Assembly (NCBI RefSeq): GCF_000380985.1
Contig: NZ_KB905706.1
Location: 1-64,000 of the forward strand
Direction: 5' to 3'
From: Proteiniphilum acetatigenes DSM 18083
GTDB taxonomy: Bacteria > Bacteroidota > Bacteroidia > Bacteroidales > Dysgonomonadaceae
DNA length: 64,000 nt
Numbering within the stretch: the stretch's first letter is position 1; each line of letters begins with the position of its first letter. The notes under the pieces were generated by a model, which saw only the letters and a program-made list of their open reading frames with translations, did no database searches and had not been told where the DNA came from. The position numbers and the translations under genes are program-made. This document shows, piece after piece, positions 43,781-52,441 of this stretch.

Positions 43781-44947
43781 TTAGTTTTTCCTTCCCACCT
43801 TCCCACTTTCCCACCTTATCTTACACACATTCTCCAATATATACCGGGGACCTCTTACTGCCTCCTCAAAGAACAATCTGTCCGAAGGGAAGTAATTACC
43901 GTTTTCATCTTTAGCCCTGAAAGATATTCCTGCGATAATTGCATTCAGGATCAGGTGATAAGGTTTTCCCAGCCGGACAGCAGCATGGACAGGAGCAGCC
44001 AATCGGTCTTCCGGGCCCAGTTTCCGGTACAGGTCACACCCCACACGAAACAGGGTATCTTTTAAACTTTTATTTCTGAATCGACATATCAGGTCATCTA
44101 TATGTTCTTTCAGCTGGGTCAGGGTAAACTCTTCCGGATATAATGACCGTAGGATTTCAGCAGATTGCAGCATTGTTTGCCTCACGGTATCAAGAAGTTC
44201 TTGATCTTCGAGTACTTCACAGATATAAACAGCATCCGGATATTTTTTAAACCCAAGATAAGCCGTCGCAGCATGCCCTAAATTGTGGATAAAAAGTTTG
44301 CGGTCGACCCAGGCTTTGATATTCTCTTTGGGCGCCAGAAAAGGAATATCGGGAATTGGGTTTTTAAATCCGTTTTTTGCAACGATCAAAGAGTTATAAG
44401 ATTCGGCAAATACCTGTAACGGATCCTCCTCGATATCCTTTTGTGTCATGATAGGCACCATCTTTCCAATGCTCGTTTCCACTAATCCCACCAATTTTTC
44501 CAATGGATAATCCGGCGGCAACTGTTTTTCCAATTCTTTCCGGATAAGCCTATCCGCGTTTCTTATATTCTCTGCTATAATTATATCCAGGGGTACATCT
44601 CCATATTTTTCCCGTCGGATAACTAATGATCTGGCCAGCAGAGGAATCACTGTGCCTACTCCCTGTTGTCCCACGGAAAGGGACATAATTTTTGTATTAT
44701 TCAACTCGGACATAAGTTGTTCCTCTTCATCAAGGTATATACCTTTTATATTACGAATGATCAGCAACTCATCCTCTTCTCCGTTTTTGATGACTATCCG
44801 GTATTGTTTCTGTTGATTTATCAGATCGACCAATTGCTTATTGATATCCACAAAAACGACTTCATACCCTGACAAATTGAATACCTGCCCTATAAAAGAG
44901 CGCCCAATCTTCCCGGCTCCAAAAATAACAATTTTTCTCTCATTCAT
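43781..44947 (-). CDS. mtlD: Mannitol-1-phosphate 5-dehydrogenase-like protein
   Basis: A 388-residue NAD-dependent polyol-phosphate dehydrogenase, near the 382 residues of Escherichia coli MtlD. The N-terminal Rossmann motif is VIFGAGKIGRSFIGQVF (about 7-23). The C-terminal domain begins near KLFIHNLGHAATAYLGF, the conserved MtlD catalytic region. It would interconvert mannitol-1-phosphate and fructose-6-phosphate. No mannitol phosphotransferase gene is present. It follows the PfkB kinase by 5 bases, so the three cytoplasmic genes are one tight unit. The family is clear; the true substrate could be another hexitol or hexulose phosphate. Confidence 0.85.
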   Translation of the reverse strand: MNERKIVIFGAGKIGRSFIGQVFNLSGYEVVFVDINKQLVDLINQQKQYRIVIKNGEEDELLIIRNIKGIYLDEEEQLMSELNNTKIMSLSVGQQGVGTVIPLLARSLVIRREKYGDVPLDIIIAENIRNADRLIRKELEKQLPPDYPLEKLVGLVETSIGKMVPIMTQKDIEEDPLQVFAESYNSLIVAKNGFKNPIPDIPFLAPKENIKAWVDRKLFIHNLGHAATAYLGFKKYPDAVYICEVLEDQELLDTVRQTMLQSAEILRSLYPEEFTLTQLKEHIDDLICRFRNKSLKDTLFRVGCDLYRKLGPEDRLAAPVHAAVRLGKPYHLILNAIIAGISFRAKDENGNYFPSDRLFFEEAVRGPRYILENVCKIRWESGKVGRKN

Positions 44948-44952
44948 TGAGT

Positions 44953-46173
44953 TTATCTGTAGTCTGGTATGAACGGTCGATTTGTCTTCTGAAGTTGATA
45001 ATCCCTGTAATAAGGTTCTATTAGTTCCCGTTTCTGTCCCGGATATTCTTCATAAAATGTTCCTCCATGATAGAAACAGGCATATCCGCCCGATACCGTA
45101 GCCCACGCAATTACTTCATCTATATTTACCCTTTCTTTATGAGGATCCATCATTTGCTCGGCAATAGAAGCAATTGCTCCCCCCGCAAAATTGTCTCCGC
45201 ATCCTGTGGTATCACCTACCCGTTCAGGATAAAGGACAATCTCATTTCTCACCCTTTCTGAAACCAGCTTGCAACCCTCTGCCCTGCCGAACAATTTACT
45301 GTTACAGAAATAGTAAAGCGGGTTTGCTCCATGTGTGACAATCACTGCACCTACACCTGTTCTTTTGAAGAAAGAGAGGGCTTCTGCAATAGTTGCTTGT
45401 CCGCTCAATCGTAGGGCTTCCTCCATATCTGCAATCAACAAATCGATATAACGATAGGTCTCCACAGTAGATCCTAACGGCCAGGCTTTTCCTGGGTTAC
45501 TCCTTTCGTTGAGAAAATCGTAAACAGTATTGACTACGGTAACAGATTTTTTAGCTTTGGCTTTTTTAAGTAATTCCAAGAGCGACCGGTGAATATGAGG
45601 GACTAGAGCAGTCCCTCCGAAAATGACCATGTCACTTTCGAAGAACGCTTCATCCATATCTTCAGGGTAAAGATCCCATGCGGCTCCGATATTGTTGATA
45701 AAGATACGTTCTCCCAACCCCTGGTCATAACCGGGATCCGAAAGTACGTCGGTAAAGGCTGTATATTGATCGGACACCTTGTATTTTCCAGTCTTCAATG
45801 GTGTTTTCTGTAATCGTTCATCAATAAACAGCGCATCTTTGTCGCGCCCTTTACTACCGTAAAAGTAAACTTCCGCCACAGTACCGTCCAGCATCTGAGC
45901 GGCATGAATCAACGAAACAATGGATGGTCCTCCGATATTCAATGTTAGCGGAGAGTTGCCCGCTGTGAGCAGCTCCCTCACTTCCATATAATCTCTACCG
46001 GAGAATGCTTCAAACTCGTCTCTGAAAACAAGCTTTCCGGGAGATAATCCTCCATCGCCCGGTCTCACGGATATATAACGGCTGAAAGTCTCTCCACTGA
46101 AGTTTATAGGAGTAAACAAATAATCTACCAAAGCACATCCTACTCCGGATATTTTAAAGTGTTTTTTCACCAT
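44953..46173 (-). CDS. PfkB-family carbohydrate kinase
   Basis: A 406-residue ribokinase-fold sugar kinase, longer than the usual 300-330. The C-terminal signature reads RVGDTTGCGDNFAGGAIA, with the catalytic Asp in GCGD (the family usually has GAGD). The N-terminal substrate region has LNIGGPSIVSLIHAAQML in place of the common GG-N-A pattern. Its start codon overlaps the stop of the isomerase gene (ATGA), indicating translational coupling. With a mannose/lyxose-type isomerase ahead and a fructose-6-phosphate-linked dehydrogenase behind, a ketohexokinase or xylulokinase-like role is plausible. The substrate is not determined by sequence. Confidence 0.85.
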   Translation of the reverse strand: MVKKHFKISGVGCALVDYLFTPINFSGETFSRYISVRPGDGGLSPGKLVFRDEFEAFSGRDYMEVRELLTAGNSPLTLNIGGPSIVSLIHAAQMLDGTVAEVYFYGSKGRDKDALFIDERLQKTPLKTGKYKVSDQYTAFTDVLSDPGYDQGLGERIFINNIGAAWDLYPEDMDEAFFESDMVIFGGTALVPHIHRSLLELLKKAKAKKSVTVVNTVYDFLNERSNPGKAWPLGSTVETYRYIDLLIADMEEALRLSGQATIAEALSFFKRTGVGAVIVTHGANPLYYFCNSKLFGRAEGCKLVSERVRNEIVLYPERVGDTTGCGDNFAGGAIASIAEQMMDPHKERVNIDEVIAWATVSGGYACFYHGGTFYEEYPGQKRELIEPYYRDYQLQKTNRPFIPDYR

Positions 46174-46850
46174 CAGCCCAGAAATTTTTTATAATCAGAC
46201 ACCAACAGATGTAACGGTTCCACATCTTCTTCTACAGACGGGAATCGCCCTACCGACTCGTAGAAGCAGTTGTCTGTAGAATCATCATTTACCATACTGA
46301 CTTCACCCACCAGGACCTTACCTCTCCCTTCTTCTCCGTAAAAACGATGGTACACACCTTGTTCCAACGTAATACTCTCGCCCGGGGCCAGTATTACCTT
46401 ACCGCCTGCCGGAACAACCACACTCACACCATCTTTCTTGCATCGTACATCGGTCACGTCAAACCCATTATCAGGGGTAGAGTTGTATAATTCAATGACT
46501 AAATTGCCTCCGCCCCTGTTAATAATATCTTCCATCTTATACCAATGATAATGCATGGGGGTCTCCTGATTTTCCCCAACAATCATTATTTTCTCGGCAT
46601 AAGGTTTTCTATCCACATTGAGTTTGCCATTACGTAAAGTGAATAAGAATAATCCTCTTTTATAAAAATCTCCGGAACCAAAATCAGTGATATCCCAACC
46701 AAGCATATTCTCCATCACTTCAGCAGCACTCTTTTTATTTTTTCCCCAGTCTGACAGGCTCCAATACGCCCATGGAGGCAATGAAAACTTCCATTCTCCC
46801 ATAAATGCTTTTGCGTCCGAAATAATCCGATTGATCTCGCTACGTTTCAT
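46173..46850 (-). CDS. D-lyxose/D-mannose isomerase-like cupin protein
   Basis: A 225-residue cupin isomerase. The metal site is visible as MHYHWYKMEDIINRGGGN (His100, His102, Glu107) with a second histidine in LEQGVYHRFYGE (His168). The segment SLPPWAYWSLSDWG and length match D-lyxose ketol-isomerases, which interconvert lyxose/xylulose and mannose/fructose. It is the first gene of the operon, 140 bases downstream of a LacI-type palindrome. With GH92 in the same operon, mannose to fructose is the attractive assignment. Confidence 0.85.
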   Translation of the reverse strand: MKRSEINRIISDAKAFMGEWKFSLPPWAYWSLSDWGKNKKSAAEVMENMLGWDITDFGSGDFYKRGLFLFTLRNGKLNVDRKPYAEKIMIVGENQETPMHYHWYKMEDIINRGGGNLVIELYNSTPDNGFDVTDVRCKKDGVSVVVPAGGKVILAPGESITLEQGVYHRFYGEEGRGKVLVGEVSMVNDDSTDNCFYESVGRFPSVEEDVEPLHLLVSDYKKFLG

Positions 46851-46989
46851 CCTTTTTTATTTTTTAATATTAGACAATTGACACTTATTTCTCTTTTCTT
46901 ACAATCCTCATACCGTAAATAATAACATGCCTAAAGCTCCGACCGACCTAATAAGTAAGAGAGAACTGTAAGATATCTGATCCCTCACA

Positions 46990-47005
46990 TTGCTAAACCG
47001 GTTAA
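46990..47005. promoter_or_regulatory. LacI-family operator (site 2)
   Basis: TTGCTAAACCGGTTAA, an imperfect palindrome centred on the CG typical of LacI/GalR operators. It lies between the LacI gene and the isomerase operon and probably controls the operon. It matches 48054-48069 in 15 of 16 bases and the complement of 931-946 in 15 of 16. Confidence 0.75.
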
Positions 47006-47052
47006 CTTATTTATTATAAAAATTCTCCTATCAATAAATCAGTAAAATTCAA

Positions 47053-48051
47053 TCAGATTGAATATTCAATCTCGGCTTCGAAGACGCACTCTTTTATTTC
47101 GTCTATTCCGCTCATCTGTTCCATAAGAATATCCACTGCTTTTTCCCCCATTTTCCTTATAGGTTGCTTAATGTAGGTAATAGGCATATTGGTAATAGAA
47201 AAAGAATCGATTTCGTCAAAACACACCACTTCCATCTCTTCGGGGATCTTTATGCCTTCCCTGTGCATATATTTTACCCCGGTAATAAATACCCTCCTGG
47301 AACAAAAAAATATTGCATCAACTTTGTCGGGATTATTTTTCAGGTCGATAATGGCTCTTTTTATCTCTTCTTCCTGGTTCTCATAATTGATATTCTTTAT
47401 CAATGCAGGGTCTAATAAACCATGACGGTCCAGTGCATCGATGTAGCCCTGCCGCCTGTCTGTCAATGCATTCAGATTAATATCATAACAAACAACTGCA
47501 ATCCTTTGCAAACCTTTTCTGATCAAAACTTCAATTACATCACGGGATACTTTATAATTATCAATAATGATGTAGTTGGCCTTAATATCCGGATAATAAC
47601 GATCTACCTGCACCACTGGAAGATTTCTTTTCATGATTTTAAGGAGGACTTCCTGCCCTTCATCTACCGGAACCAGTATAATACCGTCCACCTGCTTGTT
47701 CAATAATGTGGTAACCGCATCGTAAAACTCCTCCGGGCTTTCGTTTGTGTTTGAAGTAATCACCGTATAGCCGTATTTCTTCGCCTGTTCCTGTATATGG
47801 AAGGTAAGGTTTCCAAAAAATTCATTTGAGATATCCGTAATAACAACTCCAATAGACATGCTCTTTCCTGTACTGAGGCTACGGGCAATTTCATTCGGCT
47901 GATAGTTCATCTCAGCAGCCATTTGTTTAACCTTCCTGCACGTCTCCTCACTCACACGACTGCCTTTAGCCTTACCGCTCAATACAAGAGAGACTGTTCC
48001 TTTAGAAAGTCCCAACTTGTCTGCTATATCTTGCATGGATACTCGTTTCAT
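47053..48051 (-). CDS. LacI/GalR-family transcriptional regulator
   Basis: A 332-residue regulator. The N-terminal HTH is VSMQDIADKLGLSKGTVSLV, followed by the hinge helix region NYQPNEIARSLSTGKS. The periplasmic-binding-like effector domain follows (IGVVITDISNEFFG, VDGIILVPVDEG, VVCFDEIDSFSI, ITYIKQPIRKMGEKAVDIL). It acts as a dimer binding palindromic operators and releasing them on sugar or sugar-phosphate binding. Near-identical operators lie 2 bases upstream of its start codon (autoregulation) and in front of the adjacent isomerase operon. A third copy precedes PUL 1. The effector is unknown; mannose- or fructose-related sugars fit the neighbours. Confidence 0.95.
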   Translation of the reverse strand: MKRVSMQDIADKLGLSKGTVSLVLSGKAKGSRVSEETCRKVKQMAAEMNYQPNEIARSLSTGKSMSIGVVITDISNEFFGNLTFHIQEQAKKYGYTVITSNTNESPEEFYDAVTTLLNKQVDGIILVPVDEGQEVLLKIMKRNLPVVQVDRYYPDIKANYIIIDNYKVSRDVIEVLIRKGLQRIAVVCYDINLNALTDRRQGYIDALDRHGLLDPALIKNINYENQEEEIKRAIIDLKNNPDKVDAIFFCSRRVFITGVKYMHREGIKIPEEMEVVCFDEIDSFSITNMPITYIKQPIRKMGEKAVDILMEQMSGIDEIKECVFEAEIEYSI

Positions 48052-48053
48052 AT

Positions 48054-48069
48054 TTGCTAAACCGGTTGA
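48054..48069. promoter_or_regulatory. LacI-family operator (site 3, autoregulatory)
   Basis: TTGCTAAACCGGTTGA lies between the lacI -7 element (48099-48106) and its start codon at 48051. A bound repressor would block elongation or initiation, giving negative autoregulation. Confidence 0.7.
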
Positions 48070-48098
48070 CTAAATCTATATAAAATAACTTTCCTTTG

Positions 48099-48106
48099 CA
48101 AACATA
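48099..48106 (-). promoter_or_regulatory. Candidate -7 element of the LacI gene
   Basis: On the minus strand it reads TATGTTTG, matching TAnnTTTG, about 48 bases upstream of the start codon. No clear -33 element is visible at the expected distance. Confidence 0.4.
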
Positions 48107-48268
48107 ATATAATTCTTTTTCAGAAAACGCCGATTTTATTATTTTTTATTTATTTTATACTTTATAACCGAGGATGCAAAAAATCTACAATAATTCCCCA
48201 AAATAAACCTGTCACCAAAAAGATCCAAATCATTATCAAAAAACACAGTCATAAAATCATTTATTTCA

Positions 48269-48299
48269 TTGCATATATTCAATTTATCCTGTAAGTTTG
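48269..48299 (+). promoter_or_regulatory. Candidate promoter of the rhamnose operon
   Basis: TTG at 48269-48271 and TAAGTTTG at 48292-48299 are separated by 20 bases, as in Bacteroidota promoters. Transcription would begin about 30 bases before the ATG at 48336, which supports that start over the earlier open codons. Confidence 0.55.
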
Positions 48300-48335
48300 C
48301 AGACAATCTTAAAAAAAATTGAATTTAACCTCATC

Positions 48336-49820
48336 ATGAGTGTAGATAATTTAATGTCATTCTTAGCAATCGATTTGGGCGCCAGCAGCGGAAGGGCAAT
48401 GCTGGGAACTATACAAAATGATCAACTGGAGTTAAAGGAAATCAGTCGTTTCCCTAATCCTATAATCGAAGTGAACAATCGTTTATATTGGGATCTCTTC
48501 TATTTGTATAATCAGATTATAACATCACTACGGGAAGTCAAATCTCACAGGCTGCACGTCACATCCCTGGGTATTGATACATGGGGGGTAGACTTTGTCT
48601 GTTTCGGAAAGGATCGGGAACCATTGCGTATGCCTTACAGTTACAGGGATTCCCGGACATTCGATGCACCGGAGCGTTTTTTCTCCAAAATTCCGAAAGA
48701 AGAGGTATATCGAAAAACGGGAATTCAGATCATGAACTTTAACACTCTTTTCCAACTTGACACTCTCCTGCATGAAAATTCATCGATCTATCCTGTCATC
48801 AACAAGATACTGTTTATGCCGGATGCTCTATCCTATCTGCTGACGGGGACGGCGGTGACAGAATACACCATTTCCTCCACTTCACAAATGCTCGATGCTT
48901 ATACACAAAATTTCGACAGTTCGCTTCTTCAAGCACTGCAACTGGATGGCAATCACTTCGGAATGCTGGTATATCCGGGACATAAGATAGGCAATATATC
49001 CCCATCTGTACAGCGCCTGACCGGCATACAGGATCTATCCGTCATAGCCGTTGCAGGTCACGACACGGCTTCGGCCGTTTTGGCTACGCCTGCGAAAGAT
49101 GAAAACTTCGCATATCTGAGTTCAGGAACATGGTCATTAATGGGCATCGAATCGGAAACGCCTGTAATCAATGACGAAACCTTTCGACTTAACTTTACCA
49201 ACGAAGGAGGTGCCGACGGATCTATACGCCTGCTGAAAAATATCTGTGGAATGTGGCTGATTGAACAATGCAAAAAAGAATGGGAGAGCTATCAACCGGT
49301 TACTTATGAAGATATAGTAGCCGCTGCAAAACAGTCAGTCCCTTTCAAATGTTTTATCAATCCCGATTCACCATGCTTTGCTGCCCCGGGATCCATGACT
49401 ACGGCTATTCAGTCTTATTGTAAAGAAACAAATCAATATATCCCTCAAACAATGGGAGAATTAGCCCGTTGTATTTACGAAAGTCTTGCTTTTCGATACA
49501 AGCAGGTATTGGCTGATCTTCAACAACTTGCCACATTCCCTATCAATATCCTGCATATTATCGGCGGGGGATCCCAAAACAAATTGCTCAATACCTTTAC
49601 GGCCAACGCTATCGGCAAGCCGGTCGTTGCGGGCCCGTCAGAAGCTACGGCAATGGGAAATATTTTATTACAGGCAAAAGCTGCCGGTATAGTCAATGAC
49701 AAACAAGAAATCCGTCAAATCGTGAGAAACTCCATTGATCTCGATACATTCGAGCCAGAAGATACTGCTCTATGGGAGAGCCACTACAGTGATTACCTGA
49801 ATATTTACAGGAATATATAG
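48336..49820 (+). CDS. rhaB: Rhamnulokinase
   Basis: A FGGY-family kinase of 494 residues when started at 48336 (MSVDNLMSFLAIDLG). An earlier in-frame codon at 48297 lies within the predicted promoter. Motifs are IDLGASSGRAMLG (phosphate 1), LGIDTWGVDFV, YLSSGTWSLMGIE (phosphate 2) and LHIIGGGSQNKLLN (adenosine site). It phosphorylates L-rhamnulose to rhamnulose-1-phosphate in the cytoplasm. It is followed by the isomerase gene after 105 bases filled with repeats. Called rhaK in Bacteroides. Confidence 0.95.
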   Translation: MSVDNLMSFLAIDLGASSGRAMLGTIQNDQLELKEISRFPNPIIEVNNRLYWDLFYLYNQIITSLREVKSHRLHVTSLGIDTWGVDFVCFGKDREPLRMPYSYRDSRTFDAPERFFSKIPKEEVYRKTGIQIMNFNTLFQLDTLLHENSSIYPVINKILFMPDALSYLLTGTAVTEYTISSTSQMLDAYTQNFDSSLLQALQLDGNHFGMLVYPGHKIGNISPSVQRLTGIQDLSVIAVAGHDTASAVLATPAKDENFAYLSSGTWSLMGIESETPVINDETFRLNFTNEGGADGSIRLLKNICGMWLIEQCKKEWESYQPVTYEDIVAAAKQSVPFKCFINPDSPCFAAPGSMTTAIQSYCKETNQYIPQTMGELARCIYESLAFRYKQVLADLQQLATFPINILHIIGGGSQNKLLNTFTANAIGKPVVAGPSEATAMGNILLQAKAAGIVNDKQEIRQIVRNSIDLDTFEPEDTALWESHYSDYLNIYRNI

Positions 49821-49822
49821 CA

Positions 49823-49920
49823 TAATCAATGTGATGATGTGATGATTTAATAATGAAAAATAACAATAAAAGTAAATAACAATCTTGATTCTTGGTTCTT
49901 GAATCTTGAATTTAAATTTA
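49823..49920. repeat. Intergenic repeats between rhamnulokinase and isomerase genes
   Basis: It holds GTGATGATGTGATGATTT (family 2, inverted relative to 28345-28430) and AATCTTGATTCTTGGTTCTT followed by GAATCTTGAA (family 1, 49881-49913). No gene lies here. It lengthens the gap between two genes that must be co-expressed. Confidence 0.6.
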
Positions 49921-49925
49921 AAGGT

Positions 49926-51191
49926 ATGAAGGAAGAACAACTTAAAAAAGCGTATGAAGACGCAAAGGTACAATACGCATCGCTGGGAGTGGATGTTGAC
50001 CAGGCTATTGAGAAACTGAACAATCTCTCTATATCCATTCACTGCTGGCAGGCAGACGATGTGTCGGGATTTGAAAATCCTGACGGAGAGTTGACAGGTG
50101 GCATCCAGGCTACCGGTAACTATCCCGGAAAAGCCAGGACCATAGAGGAACTACGGAGTGATTTCGAGAAAGTGCTCACGCTGATCCCCGGAACACACAG
50201 GATAAGCTTGCATGCCATCTATGGCGATTTTGGCGGTGAATTCGTCGATCGTGATCAGATCGAACCAAAACATTTTCAATCATGGATCGACTGGGCGAAG
50301 AAAGTCGGCGTAAAACTCGATTTCAACTGTACCCTTTTCTCGCATCCCAAAGGTGAGAGCGGATATATGATCTCTCATTTTGATCCTGAGATCAGGGAGT
50401 TCTGGAAAGAGCACCTGCGCCGTTGTCGTCGTATCGCAGCTGAAATCGGACGGCAGCAAGGCGATCCCTGTATTCACAATATCTGGTTTCCCGACGGAGA
50501 AAAGGACAAAACCGTTTCACGCTTTGCCCACAGACAACTGATGAAAGAGGCACTCGACGATGTTTTCACCGAAAAGATCAGTACAGATTACCTGAAAGAT
50601 TGTGTGGAATGTAAATTGTTTGGTATCGGAAGCGAAAGTTATGTAGTGGGATCGCATGAATTTTATATGGGTTATGCGGTAAAAAACAATATGATGCTGA
50701 CACTGGATGCCGGGCACTTCCATCCGACCGAATCAATAGCCGATAAAATCTCTTCGATGCTCCTTTTTGTTCCTGAACTTAATCTGCATGTAAGTCGTCC
50801 GGAACGTTGGGATAGTGATCACGTAGTGATCTTAAGCGACGAGTTATTGGCTTTAACTCAGGAGATTGTTCGTTCCGGTCATGCCGATCGTGTACATGTC
50901 GGGCTCGATTATTTTGATGCATCTATCAATCGCCTGGGAGCTTATATAGTGGGAATCCGCGCTACACAGAAAGCGATGTTGCAAGCGCTGCTCGAGCCGA
51001 CCCGACAATTAAGGGAATTTGAACTGCAGGATAAAAATTTCCAACGGCTGGCTTATCTGGAAGAATTGAAATCAATGCCCTGGAACGCGGTATATAATTA
51101 CTATTGCCAGCAGCAGAACGTACCTGTGGGCGATGCTTATGTACAGGATGTCCAGGAGTATGAAGATCAGGTAACCTCTAAACGAGTCTAA
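49926..51191 (+). CDS. rhaA: L-rhamnose isomerase
   Basis: A 421-residue isomerase when started at 49926 (MKEEQLKKAYEDAK); the nine codons before it come from the repeat region. Length is close to the 419 residues of Escherichia coli RhaA. Family features are LSISIHCWQADDVSGFE, FNCTLFSHPKGESGYMISHF, the metal-binding region FGIGSESYVVGSHEFY and LTLDAGHFHPTESIADKIS. It converts L-rhamnose to L-rhamnulose. The transporter gene begins 3 bases after its stop codon region. Called rhaI in Bacteroides. Confidence 0.97.
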   Translation: MKEEQLKKAYEDAKVQYASLGVDVDQAIEKLNNLSISIHCWQADDVSGFENPDGELTGGIQATGNYPGKARTIEELRSDFEKVLTLIPGTHRISLHAIYGDFGGEFVDRDQIEPKHFQSWIDWAKKVGVKLDFNCTLFSHPKGESGYMISHFDPEIREFWKEHLRRCRRIAAEIGRQQGDPCIHNIWFPDGEKDKTVSRFAHRQLMKEALDDVFTEKISTDYLKDCVECKLFGIGSESYVVGSHEFYMGYAVKNNMMLTLDAGHFHPTESIADKISSMLLFVPELNLHVSRPERWDSDHVVILSDELLALTQEIVRSGHADRVHVGLDYFDASINRLGAYIVGIRATQKAMLQALLEPTRQLREFELQDKNFQRLAYLEELKSMPWNAVYNYYCQQQNVPVGDAYVQDVQEYEDQVTSKRV

Positions 51192-51194
51192 ACA

Positions 51195-52223
51195 ATGAAT
51201 ACAATTCTGGGTTTAATTATTATTGCTGTGGGAAGTATGGGCCAATCAAGCTCATACGTCCCCATCAATAAGATAAAAGAGTGGTCATGGGAAAACTTCT
51301 GGCTGATGCAGGGAATTTTCGCATGGCTGCTCTTTCCTCTTCTGGGGGCATTCATGGCCAGTACGCCATCGGAATTGATCGCAATATATACTACCAATGC
51401 AGCTGCCTCATGGAAAGCTATTGGATACGGGGTACTTTGGGGAGTCGGGGGATTGACTTTCGGATTGAGTATGCGTTTTCTGGGTATCGCACTCGGACAA
51501 TCAGTGGCGCTGGGAACCTGTGCTGCTTTCGGGACACTTATCCCCGCAATGCTTACCGGTACGGATCTTTTTTCTCCGAAAGGATTGGTTTTGTTGGTGG
51601 CTGTTGCCGTTACACTGGCAGGCATTGCATTAGTAGGGTATGCCGGTAGCCTCCGTTCAAAAAATATGTCCGAAGAGGAGAGGAAAAAAGCGATCAAAGA
51701 TTTTGCCCTGAAAAAGGGACTTCTTATCGCGTTGTTTGCAGGTGTAATGAGTGCCTGTTTCAGTCTGGGATTAAGCGCCGGGATACCGGTAAAAGAAGCG
51801 GCCATTGCTGCCGGAGCAAAGGAGTTGTTTGCACAGAATCCGGTCACACTATTGGTCACCCTTGGCGGATTTGTCACCAATCTCGTTTATTGTCTCTATA
51901 TGAACCGGAAAAATAAAACGAGCAGTGAAATAAAACACTCCTCAAAAGCCGTTTTGGTAAATAATCTTCTGTTTTGTGCACTGGCAGGGCTTCTCTGGTA
52001 TTCTCAATTTTTCGGGTTGGGTATGGGACAAAGTTTTTTTGAACCCGGCAGTGTGATGATGGCTTTTTCATGGAGCATACTGATGTCTCTAAACGTGGTT
52101 TTCAGCAACGTATGGGGCATTATCCTCAAAGAGTGGAAAGGTGCAGGAAAAAAGGCCGTCATTTTCCTGGTTATCGGGATGGTAGTTTTGATATTTTCTT
52201 TGGTAATACCCAATCTGTTTTAA
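51195..52223 (+). CDS. rhaT: L-rhamnose/H+ symporter RhaT
   Basis: A 342-residue inner-membrane protein (Escherichia coli RhaT has 344) with about ten hydrophobic segments. It begins MNTILGLIIIAVGSMGQSSS and contains WENFWLMQGIFAWLLFPLLG and LGIALGQSVALGTCAAFGTL, typical of RhaT. A hydrophilic loop (KNMSEEERKKAIKDFALKKG) lies mid-protein. It imports L-rhamnose released by the rhamnosidases. It is translationally close to the isomerase gene and is followed by 218 bases before the AraC regulator. Confidence 0.95.
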   Translation: MNTILGLIIIAVGSMGQSSSYVPINKIKEWSWENFWLMQGIFAWLLFPLLGAFMASTPSELIAIYTTNAAASWKAIGYGVLWGVGGLTFGLSMRFLGIALGQSVALGTCAAFGTLIPAMLTGTDLFSPKGLVLLVAVAVTLAGIALVGYAGSLRSKNMSEEERKKAIKDFALKKGLLIALFAGVMSACFSLGLSAGIPVKEAAIAAGAKELFAQNPVTLLVTLGGFVTNLVYCLYMNRKNKTSSEIKHSSKAVLVNNLLFCALAGLLWYSQFFGLGMGQSFFEPGSVMMAFSWSILMSLNVVFSNVWGIILKEWKGAGKKAVIFLVIGMVVLIFSLVIPNLF

Positions 52224-52441
52224 TCCTATCAGTTCTATGAATCATGTACTGACCTGACAATATTTGCAATATGCCGCAATAAGTTGATGGTGCGGCGGGA
52301 ATTGAAGCAAAGCGAAAATCGCTGACTTCTATTGAAAGTCTCAACAGGGAGCAATAAAATTCGGTTTATATATGTAAATCGACGATACAGACAACGACCA
52401 TTTTCAATGAAAATGAATTTGCAAATCTAAACAGACAAAAC
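52224..52441. promoter_or_regulatory. Intergenic region before the AraC regulator
   Basis: A 218-base gap holding a perfect 7-bp inverted repeat CATTTTC-AAT-GAAAATG (52399-52415) about 25 bases before the regulator start. In Bacteroides rhamnose loci the aldolase and lactaldehyde reductase genes occupy this place; here neither is present. No intact remnant is visible. Confidence 0.4.
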
